Source: Streptomyces sp. cg36 (lineage in GTDB: Bacteria > Actinomycetota > Actinomycetes > Streptomycetales > Streptomycetaceae). Taken from it: DNA of 64,000 nt. The first letter of the stretch is position 1. Each line of letters opens with the position of its first letter. A program made the translations under genes and the position numbers. The notes under the pieces were generated by a model. It searched no databases. It worked only from the letters and a program-made list of their open reading frames with translations, and was not told the DNA's origin. This document shows positions 17,022 through 25,092 of the stretch, one piece after another. Where the stretch lies: NCBI RefSeq assembly GCF_041080675.1, contig NZ_CP163520.1:8213501-8277500 (forward strand), given 5' to 3'.

Positions 17022-18371
17022 ATGTCGCAGTTCACCGCCAAGCTGAAGAAGACCACCGTCGCCACCCTCGTCGCAGCCGCCGCCGTGACGGGTCTGTCGG
17101 TCGCCGGACCGGGCGCCGCCACTGCCGGCGCCGCCGGGACCTCTTCGGTCGGCGGCAGCATCACCACCGCCGAGGTGCTCTCCCGCGCCCAGTACTGGGT
17201 CAACAACGGCGTCCCGTACAGCCAGTCCAGCTACACCGGCGACCCGCAGGGCCGCAACTACCGTCAGGACTGCTCCGGCTTCGTCTCCCTCGCCTGGCAC
17301 CTGCCCACCAGCCTGACCACCTGGTCGCTGCCGGACGTGTCCGCCCCGCTCTCCAACCTCGACCAGCTCCAGCCCGGCGACATGCTCGACAACATCAACT
17401 CCCATGTCGTGCTCTTCGTGAGCTGGACCGACTCCAGCCACGCCACGGCGAACATCATGGAAGAGGCCCACACGGGCACCAACGCCCGCAAGGCCACGTA
17501 CAGCCGCAGCTACATCAACAGCAACGGCTTCAAGCCGTACCGTTACAACAAGATCGTCGAGGGTGCGCCGACCCCGCCGAAGGACGCGGGCATGGCCAAC
17601 CTCGCGGGCGGTGACTTCTCCGGCGACGGCAAGGCCGACGTCGTGGGCGTCGAGGCGGCCACCGGCAAGCTGTACTTCTACCCCGGCACCGGTGGCGGCT
17701 CGCTCGGCGAGCGGGTCCAGATCGGTACCGGCTGGGACACCATGAGCGAGCTGACCTCCGGCCACTTCACCGGGTCCGGCAAGCTCGACATGGCCGCCGT
17801 CGACGCCGACGGTGTGCTGTGGATCTACCCGGGCAACGGCAACGGCACCTTCGGGGAGCGCACCAAGGCGGGCACCGGCTGGGACGGTATGCACGACCTG
17901 GCGGGCGCCGACCTCAACAAGGACGGCAAGAGCGACCTGGTGGCGGTCGAGTCGTCCACCGGAAAGCTGTTCTTCTACCCCGGCAACGGCAACGGGACCT
18001 TCGGGGACCGCGTGCAGATCGGCGCCGGCTGGAACGGCATGGACCAGATCGTCAGCCCCGGCGACCTCAACAAGGACGGCAAGGACGACATCGTCGCCCG
18101 TGAGGTGTCCACCGGCAATCTGTACGCCTACCCGGGTGCCGGTTCCGTCAACGGCATGAACACCCTGGGTGACCGGGTGCAGATCGGCTCCGGCTGGGGC
18201 GCCATGACCAACCTGGTCAGCGGTGACTTCAATGGTGACGGCGTCGGCGACGTGGACGCCGTCCAGGCTGCCGTAGGCTCCACCGGCACTTTCTACACCT
18301 ACCCGGGAACCGGCTCCCTCAACGGCATGAACACCCTGGGCGACCGCGCCCAGATCGGCACCGGCTGGTAG
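17022..18371 (+). CDS. Secreted NlpC/P60-like peptidase fused to FG-GAP/VCBS propeller
   Basis: The product is 449 residues. The signal peptide MSQFTAKLKKTTVATLVAAA leads to a domain of about 150 residues. Its RQDCSGFVSLAW supplies a nucleophilic Cys, and NSHVVLFVSW supplies a His in the usual NlpC/P60 or CHAP-like order. Such enzymes hydrolyse peptide crosslinks or amide bonds in cell wall. From about residue 190 it has FG-GAP repeats (DFSGDGKADVVGVEAATGKL and relatives), ending IGTGW. AGGAG lies 7-11 nt before the ATG. It is 222 nt after the transglycosylase fusion and 111 nt before the third member, so all three may form one transcription unit. Confidence 0.87.
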   Translation: MSQFTAKLKKTTVATLVAAAAVTGLSVAGPGAATAGAAGTSSVGGSITTAEVLSRAQYWVNNGVPYSQSSYTGDPQGRNYRQDCSGFVSLAWHLPTSLTTWSLPDVSAPLSNLDQLQPGDMLDNINSHVVLFVSWTDSSHATANIMEEAHTGTNARKATYSRSYINSNGFKPYRYNKIVEGAPTPPKDAGMANLAGGDFSGDGKADVVGVEAATGKLYFYPGTGGGSLGERVQIGTGWDTMSELTSGHFTGSGKLDMAAVDADGVLWIYPGNGNGTFGERTKAGTGWDGMHDLAGADLNKDGKSDLVAVESSTGKLFFYPGNGNGTFGDRVQIGAGWNGMDQIVSPGDLNKDGKDDIVAREVSTGNLYAYPGAGSVNGMNTLGDRVQIGSGWGAMTNLVSGDFNGDGVGDVDAVQAAVGSTGTFYTYPGTGSLNGMNTLGDRAQIGTGW

Positions 18372-18482
18372 TTTCCGGCGACACCGCACCCGCTCCACCT
18401 TCGGGCAGCCGCCGCACCACCGGTGCGGCAGCTGCCCCGCACCACGTCCACGCACCATCTACCAGGAAGGGCCAGCACCGCC

Positions 18483-20594
18483 ATGACCATCCCAGTCCGC
18501 AGGATCCGCACCTCGGCACGCGGCGCCGCCGCAGCCGCCGTGGCGCTGACCTCGCTGCTCGCGGGGGCCGCCGGCGCGAGCCCGGCCGCCGCGACCACCG
18601 CCCCCACGGTCCCCAACGGGGCCATCGCCACGTACAACACCATCACCCACGTCGCCGCAGACGGCATGGGCCTGCGGGACAGCGGCGCGCAGGCCCGCTG
18701 GGCGGCGGACTTCGAGTCCGCCCACCCCGCTCTGAAGCGCACCACGATCAACGGCGTCCTCACCAGCCCGTCGCAGACCCAGGCCCGACCGCTGTGCCAC
18801 CCCTCCAACACGGCGGGTGCGCAGGGCTTCTGCTGGTCCGCCGCCGACGACGCCACCAGCACCTGGATCCCGCAGGGTCTCACCGGCTCCGGTGAGTCAC
18901 CCCAGTCGCAAACCCTGGTCGACGGCCGCAAAGTCCTCCTGACCAGCTGGTACGGCACCAACTCGCCGAACGGCATGGAGCGGATCACCTTCGCCGACGT
19001 CACCGACCCGGCCCACGTGACCTACAAGCACGCCCAGTTGGTGACGTCCTCCAGCGACGGGAACAACTACGTCCCCGTCATCGGCGGACACGCGCACGGC
19101 ATCGTCTGGTCGGGCTCGAAGCTGTACGTGGCGAGCACGGGCAGCACCCTGGACGTCTTCGACCTCAACGACATCTGGCAGATGTACATCACCTCGGACA
19201 CCGCCGTCGGGATCGACGCGAACGGCAAGACGCACGGCGGTGGCCACGACTACGTCCTGCCGCGCCAGGGGACCTACGAGTACACCGGCGCGGGCACCGG
19301 CTGCGGCAGCTACCCCGGCGCCGACGTCCCCCAGCGCCCCTGCATCACCGCCGCCTCCCTCGACCTCACCGGCGCCCAGCCCGCCCTGGTCACCGCGGAG
19401 GGAGACTCGGCCGGCGTCGAGGGCGACTTCGGCAAGGTCGCCGCCCGCATCGTGCGCTGGCCGATCGACACCGCCACCGGCCGCCTGAAGGCCGACGCCA
19501 CGGGTCGCGTGCAGGCCGCCGAGGCGTTCGCCTCACCCCTGGGCGGCGTCCAGGGCATCGCCATGAACAAGGGCCGCTTCGCCCTGTCCGGCCCCTGCCC
19601 GGAATTCGTTCCTGCCGAGCACGGCGGCACCAACATCCCCAGCTGCCTCTACCACGCATGGCCCGACGAGCCCGTACGCCTGGTCACCCGCACGGCCATC
19701 AACCTGGAGAACCTCTCGTACTGGCCCGGCACCGACGAACTGTGGATGGTCAACGAGAACCCCGGCAACCGCATCGTCGCGCGCACGGCCTGGCCGAAGG
19801 ACCCCGCACCGGCGGGCATGACCGACCTGGCCGCCGCCGACCTCACGGGCGACGGCAAGCAGGACCTGGCCGGCATCGAGGCGGCCACCGGGAAACTGTT
19901 CCTCTACGCGGGCACCGCCAACGGCACCTTCGGCCCCCGCGTCCAGATCGGCACCGGCTGGAACACCATGGACAAGCTCACCGCCGCCGACTACACCGGC
20001 GACGGCAAAGCCGATCTCGTCGGCGTCGAGAAGAGCACCGGCAACCTCTACCTCTACCCCGGCACCGGCAGCGCCGCCCTCGGCAACCGCGTCCTGATCG
20101 GCACCGGCTGGAACGGCATGCGCGAACTCACCGCCATCGACGTCAACGGTGACGGCAAGCCGGACCTGCTGGCCGTGGACGTGCGCGGCGGGTTCTGGGC
20201 CTACCCCGCGAGCGGCTCCCTCAACGGCACCAGCACCCTGGGCGACCGGACCCAGATCGGCGCCGGCTGGGACACCCTGACCGAGCTCACCTCCCCGGGC
20301 GACCTCAACGCCGACGGCAAGAGCGACGTGGTGGCGGTGGACAAGAGCGGCGCGCTGTGGAACTACCCCGCCACCGGCTCCCTGAACGGCATGAACACCC
20401 TCGGCACGCGCACCCAGATCGGGACCAACTGGGACAGCATGCGCCAGCTCGTCGGAGCGGACTTCAACGGCGACGGCGCCGGCGACGTGGACGCCGTCCA
20501 GGCCCCGACCGGCACCACCGGCCCGCTCTACTTCTACCCCGGCACCGGCACGGGCGCCCTGGGCGACCGCACCCAGGTCGGTACGGGTTGGTGA
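18483..20594 (+). CDS. Secreted protein with unrecognised N-terminal domain fused to FG-GAP/VCBS propeller
   Basis: The product is 703 residues. A signal peptide (RRIRTSARGAAAAAVALTSL, cleavage near SPAAA) precedes an extracellular domain of about 430 residues. That domain includes ATSTWIPQGLTGSGE, VLLTSWYGTNSPNGMERI, GHAHGIVWSGSKLYVAS and LENLSYWPGTDELWMVNENP. The pattern of short beta-rich blocks suggests a propeller-like lactonase/secreted fold, but I cannot assign it. The C-terminal ~230 residues are FG-GAP blades nearly matching those of the two upstream genes, ending VGTGW. AGGAAGGGCC lies before ATG 18483. A strong hairpin follows 44 nt after the stop. Confidence 0.85.
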   Translation: MTIPVRRIRTSARGAAAAAVALTSLLAGAAGASPAAATTAPTVPNGAIATYNTITHVAADGMGLRDSGAQARWAADFESAHPALKRTTINGVLTSPSQTQARPLCHPSNTAGAQGFCWSAADDATSTWIPQGLTGSGESPQSQTLVDGRKVLLTSWYGTNSPNGMERITFADVTDPAHVTYKHAQLVTSSSDGNNYVPVIGGHAHGIVWSGSKLYVASTGSTLDVFDLNDIWQMYITSDTAVGIDANGKTHGGGHDYVLPRQGTYEYTGAGTGCGSYPGADVPQRPCITAASLDLTGAQPALVTAEGDSAGVEGDFGKVAARIVRWPIDTATGRLKADATGRVQAAEAFASPLGGVQGIAMNKGRFALSGPCPEFVPAEHGGTNIPSCLYHAWPDEPVRLVTRTAINLENLSYWPGTDELWMVNENPGNRIVARTAWPKDPAPAGMTDLAAADLTGDGKQDLAGIEAATGKLFLYAGTANGTFGPRVQIGTGWNTMDKLTAADYTGDGKADLVGVEKSTGNLYLYPGTGSAALGNRVLIGTGWNGMRELTAIDVNGDGKPDLLAVDVRGGFWAYPASGSLNGTSTLGDRTQIGAGWDTLTELTSPGDLNADGKSDVVAVDKSGALWNYPATGSLNGMNTLGTRTQIGTNWDSMRQLVGADFNGDGAGDVDAVQAPTGTTGPLYFYPGTGTGALGDRTQVGTGW

Positions 20595-20637
20595 CCTGCC
20601 CGTACACCTGACGAGCCACTACGGATCAAGACACCGT

Positions 20638-20681
20638 CCTTGGGGCAACGAGCCGAAACACAGCGCCCGTTGACCCCAAGG
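20638..20681 (+). terminator. Terminator hairpin after the third FG-GAP gene
   Basis: CCTTGGGGCAACG (20638-20650) pairs with CGTTG-A-CCCCAAGG (20668-20681), giving a 13-bp stem with one bulged base and a 17-nt loop. It lies 44 nt after the stop and should end the three-gene secreted-protein unit. Confidence 0.65.
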
Positions 20682-20690
20682 GCGGACAAA

Positions 20691-20723
20691 TGTCCCAAGG
20701 TTCCTGGGACAGAGATCTCTGTC
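20691..20723. promoter_or_regulatory. Overlapping palindromic operator-like sites
   Basis: TGTCCCA-N7-TGGGACA (20691-20711) overlaps a perfect 16-bp palindrome GACAGAGATCTCTGTC (20708-20723). They lie 80-110 nt before the NTF2-like gene, where a promoter is expected. Two interlocked dyads are unusual for chance and suggest a dimeric repressor site; the regulator is unknown. Confidence 0.5.
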
Positions 20724-20800
20724 GCCCCCAAAGCCCCGTCGACCAGGCTGTTCGATGTCGTGAAGGCCGCGACACCGAACACGACAGGGGACGATCACGG

Positions 20801-21118
20801 ATGGACCAGCCACTCGTGGAGCGCGTACTGGACTGGCTGAGCGCCGGCCTGGCCGGGGACACGGCGGCACTGGACGCCGCCTGCGCCCCGGATTTCGAGA
20901 GCATCCGGTGCGACGAAGCCGGGCGCGTCGTGAAGCTGACCCGGCAAGAGTTGCTGTCCGGCCCGCACGCACCAAAACGATGCGCGGGGGAGCGGACGGG
21001 CGAGATACACCTCCTGACTACGAGCGAGTACGACGGTCACGAGGTCGCCCTCGTACGCCGCGCCCAGCAGGGCACGGCGGTGCTGCACACCTTCGTGTGG
21101 CGCGCGGAGCGGGGCTAG
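20801..21118 (+). CDS. NTF2/SnoaL-like small protein
   Basis: The product is 105 residues, starting MDQPLVERVLDWLSAGLAGD. The N-terminal helices with ALDAACAPDFESIRC, then beta strands ending with GTAVLHTFVWRAERG, resemble the cone-shaped NTF2/SnoaL fold used by small isomerases, cyclases and ligand-binding proteins. No catalytic residues can be assigned. AGGGGA lies 9-14 nt before the ATG. Overlapping palindromes upstream suggest it is regulated on its own. Family assignment is by overall pattern only. Confidence 0.55.
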   Translation: MDQPLVERVLDWLSAGLAGDTAALDAACAPDFESIRCDEAGRVVKLTRQELLSGPHAPKRCAGERTGEIHLLTTSEYDGHEVALVRRAQQGTAVLHTFVWRAERG

Positions 21119-21195
21119 CGTCGGATGCTGCTGCGGGAGTTCCTGTACGGGGAGAGCGTCGTGGACGGCCCCTTGCGCAATCAGCAACGGCCAGA

Positions 21196-21372
21196 GTGAA
21201 GCCCGTTGGCGTGGCGGCCGAAGTCCCGCCACCCCGTATCACGGCACGAGACGGTTCGGGACCCCTCCTGCGCCTGGCCCGCACCCTCTCCGACGACGAG
21301 CACATCTGTTACGTCCAGGACGTTGTGGTGAATCCGGCGAACCGCCCGGATCTGCGCGAGACGGCTCCGTAG
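21196..21372 (+). pseudogene. GNAT N-acetyltransferase remnant
   Basis: An open stretch of 58 codons contains LARTLSDDEHICYVQDVVVN, followed by PANR. This matches the central beta strand and the approach to the acetyl-CoA loop of GNAT enzymes. The expected Arg/Gln-x-x-Gly-x-Gly/Ala loop is missing: after NPANR the frame runs into PDLRETAP and stops. Neither the N-terminal third nor the C-terminal half is present nearby, so this is a decayed fragment. Confidence 0.6.
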
Positions 21373-21392
21373 CAGGAGCAGACGGGGAGCGG

Positions 21393-21845
21393 TCAGCAGG
21401 TGACGGTCACCTCGTGGGTGACCGGGCGCGCCGTCCAGGGGTAGGTGGTGACACCGAAGGTGGCGCGGACGGTGGAGCCGCAGGCCACGTCGGTGCTCAG
21501 ACCCGCAACGTCCAGGTTGGCGCTGTTGAAGAGGGCGTACTTGGTGGCGTTCGGCAGCAGAGCGCCATCGACCGTGGCGGTGAAGGTGGTGGTGAGTTCC
21601 TTCGGCGTGGGGGCCGGGCTGCCGGGGGAGGGCGGGCCGGCGAGGCCGACCTTGCCGACGAAGGTGATGGTGTTGCCGGCGACTTCGGCGCACAGACGGG
21701 TGGAAAGGCCGGACTGCAGACCCGAGTTGCCGCAGGTGACTACGGTCTGGGCGGAGTTCGCAGGGGCGGCGACGGCGATGGCCGGGGTGAGGGCGGCGAG
21801 GCTCAGGCTCGTGATTGCGGCAGTGAGGAACATCGAAGACTTCAT
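21393..21845 (-). CDS. Small secreted protein, unknown function
   Basis: The product is 150 residues with a clear signal peptide (MKSSMFLTAAITSLSLAALT, cleavage near AVAAP). The mature part has four cysteines, probably two disulfides, spread as TCGNSG, RLCAEV, DVACGS and the terminal TVTC. A Pro-rich loop (AGPPSPGSPAPTPKE) occurs in the middle. Beta-strand-rich composition (NTITFVGKVGLAG, LTTTFTATVDGA) suggests a small extracellular beta sandwich. GGGAGATC precedes the ATG. I do not recognise the family. Confidence 0.75.
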   Translation of the reverse strand: MKSSMFLTAAITSLSLAALTPAIAVAAPANSAQTVVTCGNSGLQSGLSTRLCAEVAGNTITFVGKVGLAGPPSPGSPAPTPKELTTTFTATVDGALLPNATKYALFNSANLDVAGLSTDVACGSTVRATFGVTTYPWTARPVTHEVTVTC

Positions 21846-22274
21846 GGTGGATCTCCCTACAAGGAGAGGCCGTCGAGTGGATCCCGCTCGGCTCGTATGA
21901 CATGTGATATTGCACAGCTTGTGTGAAGATCAAGTGTTCTTCATGTGAACGATTTGAAATCGCGTGGCGGCGACTCATCAACGCCGTTGTCGGGAGGCGG
22001 AGTTGACGGAAGAGGGGGCGGCGGGCGGGCATGTCAATGGGGGGCGAAGACCCCCGCCCCTGAGCGCCGGTCCGGGCCTGCCGAGCGCACCTGCGGTCCC
22101 GCCAGCAGCGCCTCTGCTGTTGCCCTTACTTGATCGAGCTCCTGCCACACGTGGCTCGGACGCTACGCTGCCGAACTCGATATGAGTCGGTCAGGGCGTC
22201 AGGTCAGGTGGTGGAATTCGGCCCCCGGTCGCGCCGCAGCGGGAACTTCAGTGCTCGGTACCGGATCGTGCTGC

Positions 22275-22685
22275 CTATCCCTCATCGGCTTCCTGGTCGT
22301 CGGCTTCGTTGGCACGGTCGATCTCGGCCATGTGCTCCTCCGCCCAGTTCCGCAGTCCCGCTAGCGCGGCTTCCAGGGACAGCCCGAGTTCGGTGAGTCG
22401 GTAGAAGACCCGTGGTGGCACGGTCGGTTCGACCCGGCGTGACACCAGCCCGTCGCGGGTCAGGCTTCGCAGGGTCACGGACAGCATCTTCTGCGAGACG
22501 CCGGGCATCCGGCGTTTCAGTTCCGCGAAGCGCACCTCGTCCGGTGCGGCATCGGCGAGCGTCTTGACGGCCATGGACGTCCACTTCGTACCGATGCGGT
22601 CCAGCAACTGCCGCGTCGGGCACTGGGGATCGAACAGATCGCCGCGTGCCCCGCGGTCGGCGGCCCCGGTTCCTGCGGTGGTCAC
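22275..22685 (-). CDS. HxlR-family transcriptional regulator
   Basis: The product is 136 residues. The HxlR winged helix is evident: CPTRQLLDRIGTKWTSMAVK, then FAELKRRMPGVSQKMLSVTL, then RSLTRDGLVSRRVEPTVPPR and YRLTELGLSLEAAL. The family Cys (FDPQCPTR) is present and could sense thiol-reactive compounds. It is divergent from an alpha/beta hydrolase, with an inverted repeat in the 101-nt gap. The usual model for such pairs is repression of the divergent gene and itself until an electrophile or xenobiotic appears. Confidence 0.9.
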   Translation of the reverse strand: MTTAGTGAADRGARGDLFDPQCPTRQLLDRIGTKWTSMAVKTLADAAPDEVRFAELKRRMPGVSQKMLSVTLRSLTRDGLVSRRVEPTVPPRVFYRLTELGLSLEAALAGLRNWAEEHMAEIDRANEADDQEADEG

Positions 22686-22735
22686 CTGTGGCTCACCACC
22701 TTCCCTGAAAGTGCCGTCTTGGAAGCGATCGGACA

Positions 22736-22768
22736 GTTACTTATCGTTTTGTGGTCACTAATAGTAAC
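22736..22768. promoter_or_regulatory. Operator-like inverted repeat in HxlR/hydrolase divergent promoter
   Basis: GTTACT (22736-22741) and AGTAAC (22763-22768) form a perfect 6-bp dyad with a 21-nt spacer in an AT-rich patch between the divergent genes. Spacing of about three helical turns and position fit an HxlR dimer site. Confidence 0.55.
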
Positions 22769-22786
22769 CGCTCAAGGGGAACCGTC

Positions 22787-23644
22787 ATGCCTGATACCAA
22801 CGCACCCGATCTGCGCCGCATCGCAACGAACGGCGTCCAGCTCAACGTCGCAATCGCCGGGGACGGACCTGCGGTTCTCCTGCTGCACGGCTTCCCGCAC
22901 ACCTGGCAGCTTTGGAGCGGCATCATGGGCCAACTGGCCAGCCACTACCGGGTCATCGCCCCGGACCTACGAGGCTGCGGCGCCAGTACACGCGCCGTCG
23001 AGGGCTACGACGCGGGCACCCTCGCCGCCGACGCAGAAGGGCTGCTCGACGCCCTCGGCGAGCCCTCTGCAGCGGTGGTCGCCATCGACGCGGGCACCGC
23101 CCCCGCTGTCCTGCTCGCACTGCGCCGACCCGACCTTGTCCGGCGCCTGGTCGTGATGGAAGCACTGCTCGGCCACCTGCCCGGGGCGGAGCACGCCGTC
23201 GCGGGCGGCACACCGTGGTGGTTCGGCTTCCACACCGTCCCCGGCCTCGCCGAGACCGTCCTGGCCGGCAACGAGGCCCCATACATCGACTGGTTCCTCA
23301 ACTCGGGGACGCTCGGGCGCGGAGTACCCGACGACGTCCGCGCGGCCTTCGTCCATGCGTACACCGGCAGCGAGGCCCTTCGCTGCGCGTTCTCCTACTA
23401 CCGGGCCCTGCCGACCAGTGCGCAGCAGATCCAGGACGCCGTCGCGACGGCTCGGCTGACCATGCCCACCATCGCCGTTGGCTCTCACCCCGTCGGCGCG
23501 GCGCTCGAACGCCAACTCCGTCCCATCACTGATGACTTGGTCGGATACCACCTCCAGGACTGCGGCCACATCATTCCCCTCGACCGCCCGGACGCATTGC
23601 TCGCGCTCCTTGCTCCCTTCCTCTCCATCGATCTGGCGAAGTGA
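22787..23644 (+). CDS. Alpha/beta hydrolase, epoxide/haloalkane-hydrolase-like
   Basis: The product is 285 residues. The oxyanion-hole motif is LLHGFPHTWQLW near residue 35. The nucleophile elbow reads VVAIDAGTAPAVLLAL, placing Asp rather than Ser as nucleophile, as in epoxide hydrolases and dehalogenases. The C-terminal His is in DCGHIIPLDRPDALL. A cap region (HTVPGLAETVLAGNEAPYID) lies between. ATG 22787 was chosen over an upstream in-frame GTG/ATG because it begins the conserved protein. It is controlled, by position, by the divergent HxlR regulator. A detoxification role is inferred. Confidence 0.85.
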   Translation: MPDTNAPDLRRIATNGVQLNVAIAGDGPAVLLLHGFPHTWQLWSGIMGQLASHYRVIAPDLRGCGASTRAVEGYDAGTLAADAEGLLDALGEPSAAVVAIDAGTAPAVLLALRRPDLVRRLVVMEALLGHLPGAEHAVAGGTPWWFGFHTVPGLAETVLAGNEAPYIDWFLNSGTLGRGVPDDVRAAFVHAYTGSEALRCAFSYYRALPTSAQQIQDAVATARLTMPTIAVGSHPVGAALERQLRPITDDLVGYHLQDCGHIIPLDRPDALLALLAPFLSIDLAK

Positions 23645-23654
23645 GTGGATGCTT

Positions 23655-23935
23655 GTCCGCGCAACTCGCTGGCCAGGAGCCCGTACAGCACCCTCACGGT
23701 GGACAGCAGCTCGCCGGTGCGCGGGTGGCGGGCGGTGAGGTCCATCGCGGAGGAGGCGCCGTTGTGGATGCGCAGGGCGAGGCGGTCGCGGTGCAGGACG
23801 TCGAGCATGTCGAGGATGTACTGGTTGCCGCGCACAAGGCGGAACGTCTCGGAGATGTGCACGGTGTCGCCCGATGGCCTGCGCTGAATGACCGGCCAGC
23901 GCATCGAGGTCTCCGGTGGGCCCCCTGAGTGACCG
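23655..23935 (-). pseudogene. Serine recombinase (resolvase) fragment
   Basis: On the minus strand the translation contains GDTVHISETFRLVRGNQYIL, then DVLHRDRLALRIHNG, then MDLTARHPRTGELLSTV. This is the central catalytic-domain region of an actinomycete resolvase-type recombinase. The N-terminal Ser-containing part survives only partly, in a shifted frame, and the sequence diverges after LLSTV, losing the dimerisation helix and DNA-binding domain. It is therefore a relic of a mobile element lying just beyond the hydrolase gene. Confidence 0.65.
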
Positions 23936-24153
23936 GGCGAGCCTGTCCGGGGCTTGCCGATGTTCCCCGGGGGCGTGGTCCGAGGCGTGTACGTCCGGCT
24001 CGACCGCCGCGTCGAAGCGGCTGCGGCCACAGGCCCGGCGGCCTGATCTGTCCGTCGCCATCCGGCGAGGACGCCAGAGCGTAAGGGGCGCGTCGGCGGC
24101 AGATGTCGTCAGCTCGTCCTCATCACCTCCGGCAAGCAGCCGGCCCCGTCGAG

Positions 24154-24206
24154 GTGCAACCGTCAGGTTGCACTCAACGCCATGACATGCAACCCTTGAG
24201 TTGCAT
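24154..24206. promoter_or_regulatory. Two tandem ArsR-type operator-like dyads
   Basis: GTGCAACC-GTCA-GGTTGCAC (24154-24173) is a perfect 8-bp inverted repeat. A second, related dyad, ATGCAA-N8-TTGCAT, follows at 24187-24206. Both share the TGCAA/TTGCA half-site and lie just before the AHSA1-ArsR operon, so autoregulation by the ArsR protein is likely. Confidence 0.7.
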
Positions 24207-24236
24207 CTCGATGGTGGTGATGAAAGGAGTCCCCTG

Positions 24237-24683
24237 ATGAGCGAGGACCGTATCGAACGCGAGACCCTGATCGAAGCACCCCTGGAGCGGGTCTGGTCCC
24301 TGGTGGCTGAGCCCGGTTTCTGGGTGGCCGACAAGGCGAGCCTGCCCGGCACGGTGGCCAGGGAGGGCGAGACCGTGGTGGCGAAGAACCCGGAGTACGG
24401 CGACTTCCCGGTGCGCGTGGAGAAGGTCGAACCGCCGACCTATCTGGCCTACCGCTGGGCCAGCGCGTTCCCCGGAGAAGAACTGCGAGAGGACAACAGC
24501 ACTCTCGTGGAGTTCACGCTGACGCCGGAAGACGGCAGGACGCGGCTGCGCGTGGTCGAGAGCGGGTTCTCGGCGCTGGCCGGATCCGAGGAGCTGCGCG
24601 GCAGGGCCGTCCAGGACAACACCGGCGGCTGGCAGCAGGAGCTCGACGCACTCAAGACGCGCGCCGAGCAGCCCGCCGCGTGA
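24237..24683 (+). CDS. SRPBCC/AHSA1-family protein
   Basis: The product is 148 residues with the START-like beta-grip pattern: RIERETLIEAPLERVWSLVA at the N-terminus, VEKVEPPTYLAYRW in the middle, and LRVVESGFSAL and NTGGWQQELDAL near the end. These proteins bind hydrophobic ligands, and no catalytic residues are defined. AAAGGAG lies 6-12 nt before the ATG. The stop overlaps the GTG of the ArsR gene, so the two are coupled. AHSA1-ArsR pairs are common in actinomycetes. Confidence 0.88.
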   Translation: MSEDRIERETLIEAPLERVWSLVAEPGFWVADKASLPGTVAREGETVVAKNPEYGDFPVRVEKVEPPTYLAYRWASAFPGEELREDNSTLVEFTLTPEDGRTRLRVVESGFSALAGSEELRGRAVQDNTGGWQQELDALKTRAEQPAA

Positions 24684-25072
24684 CCGACCAACCCCGCGGC
24701 GCCGCAGAGGCGGTCGACACCGTCCTCGCCGCCCTGGCAGACCCGACACGGCGCCGACTGCTTGAACTGCTCGCCGCCCAGGGCGAGGCCACCGCGACGA
24801 CGCTCGCCGCGCATCTTCCCGTCTCGCGTCAGGCCGTGGTCAAACACCTCGGTGTCCTGGACGCCGCCGGGCTGGTGAGCGGCGGCCGTATCGGGCGGGA
24901 GGTGCGCTATGCGGTGCAGCCGGCGGCGCTCGATGCGACGGCGCAGTGGATGGCCGCGCTCGCCGTCGACTGGGACCGGCGCCTGGCACGCATCAAGCAC
25001 ATCGCCGAGGCCGCAGAGCGGGAATCGCCAGCCGGCCGGACGAGCCGTAACGCGTCAGATCCACCGAAGTGA
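24680..25072 (+). CDS. ArsR-family transcriptional repressor
   Basis: The product is 130 residues with a winged helix: LAALADPTRRRLLELLAAQG, then LAAHLPVSRQAVVKHLGVLD, and the wing GLVSGGRIGREVRYAVQP. The C-terminal helix has WDRRLARIKHI. The metal-binding cysteines of arsenic- or zinc-sensing ArsR members are absent, so the signal is probably organic or a partner protein. The GTG start overlaps the upstream AHSA1 stop. Two dyads at 24154-24206 are the likely operators. Confidence 0.9.
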   Translation: MTDQPRGAAEAVDTVLAALADPTRRRLLELLAAQGEATATTLAAHLPVSRQAVVKHLGVLDAAGLVSGGRIGREVRYAVQPAALDATAQWMAALAVDWDRRLARIKHIAEAAERESPAGRTSRNASDPPK

Positions 25073-25092
25073 CCCCGTAGAGGAGCATGATC

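Noticed and set aside
16020..20590. Periodic repeats that could suggest a CRISPR or satellite array
   Set aside because: The repeats are in frame and code for FG-GAP blades (xxNGDGKxD and IGTGW); there are no constant repeats with unique spacers.
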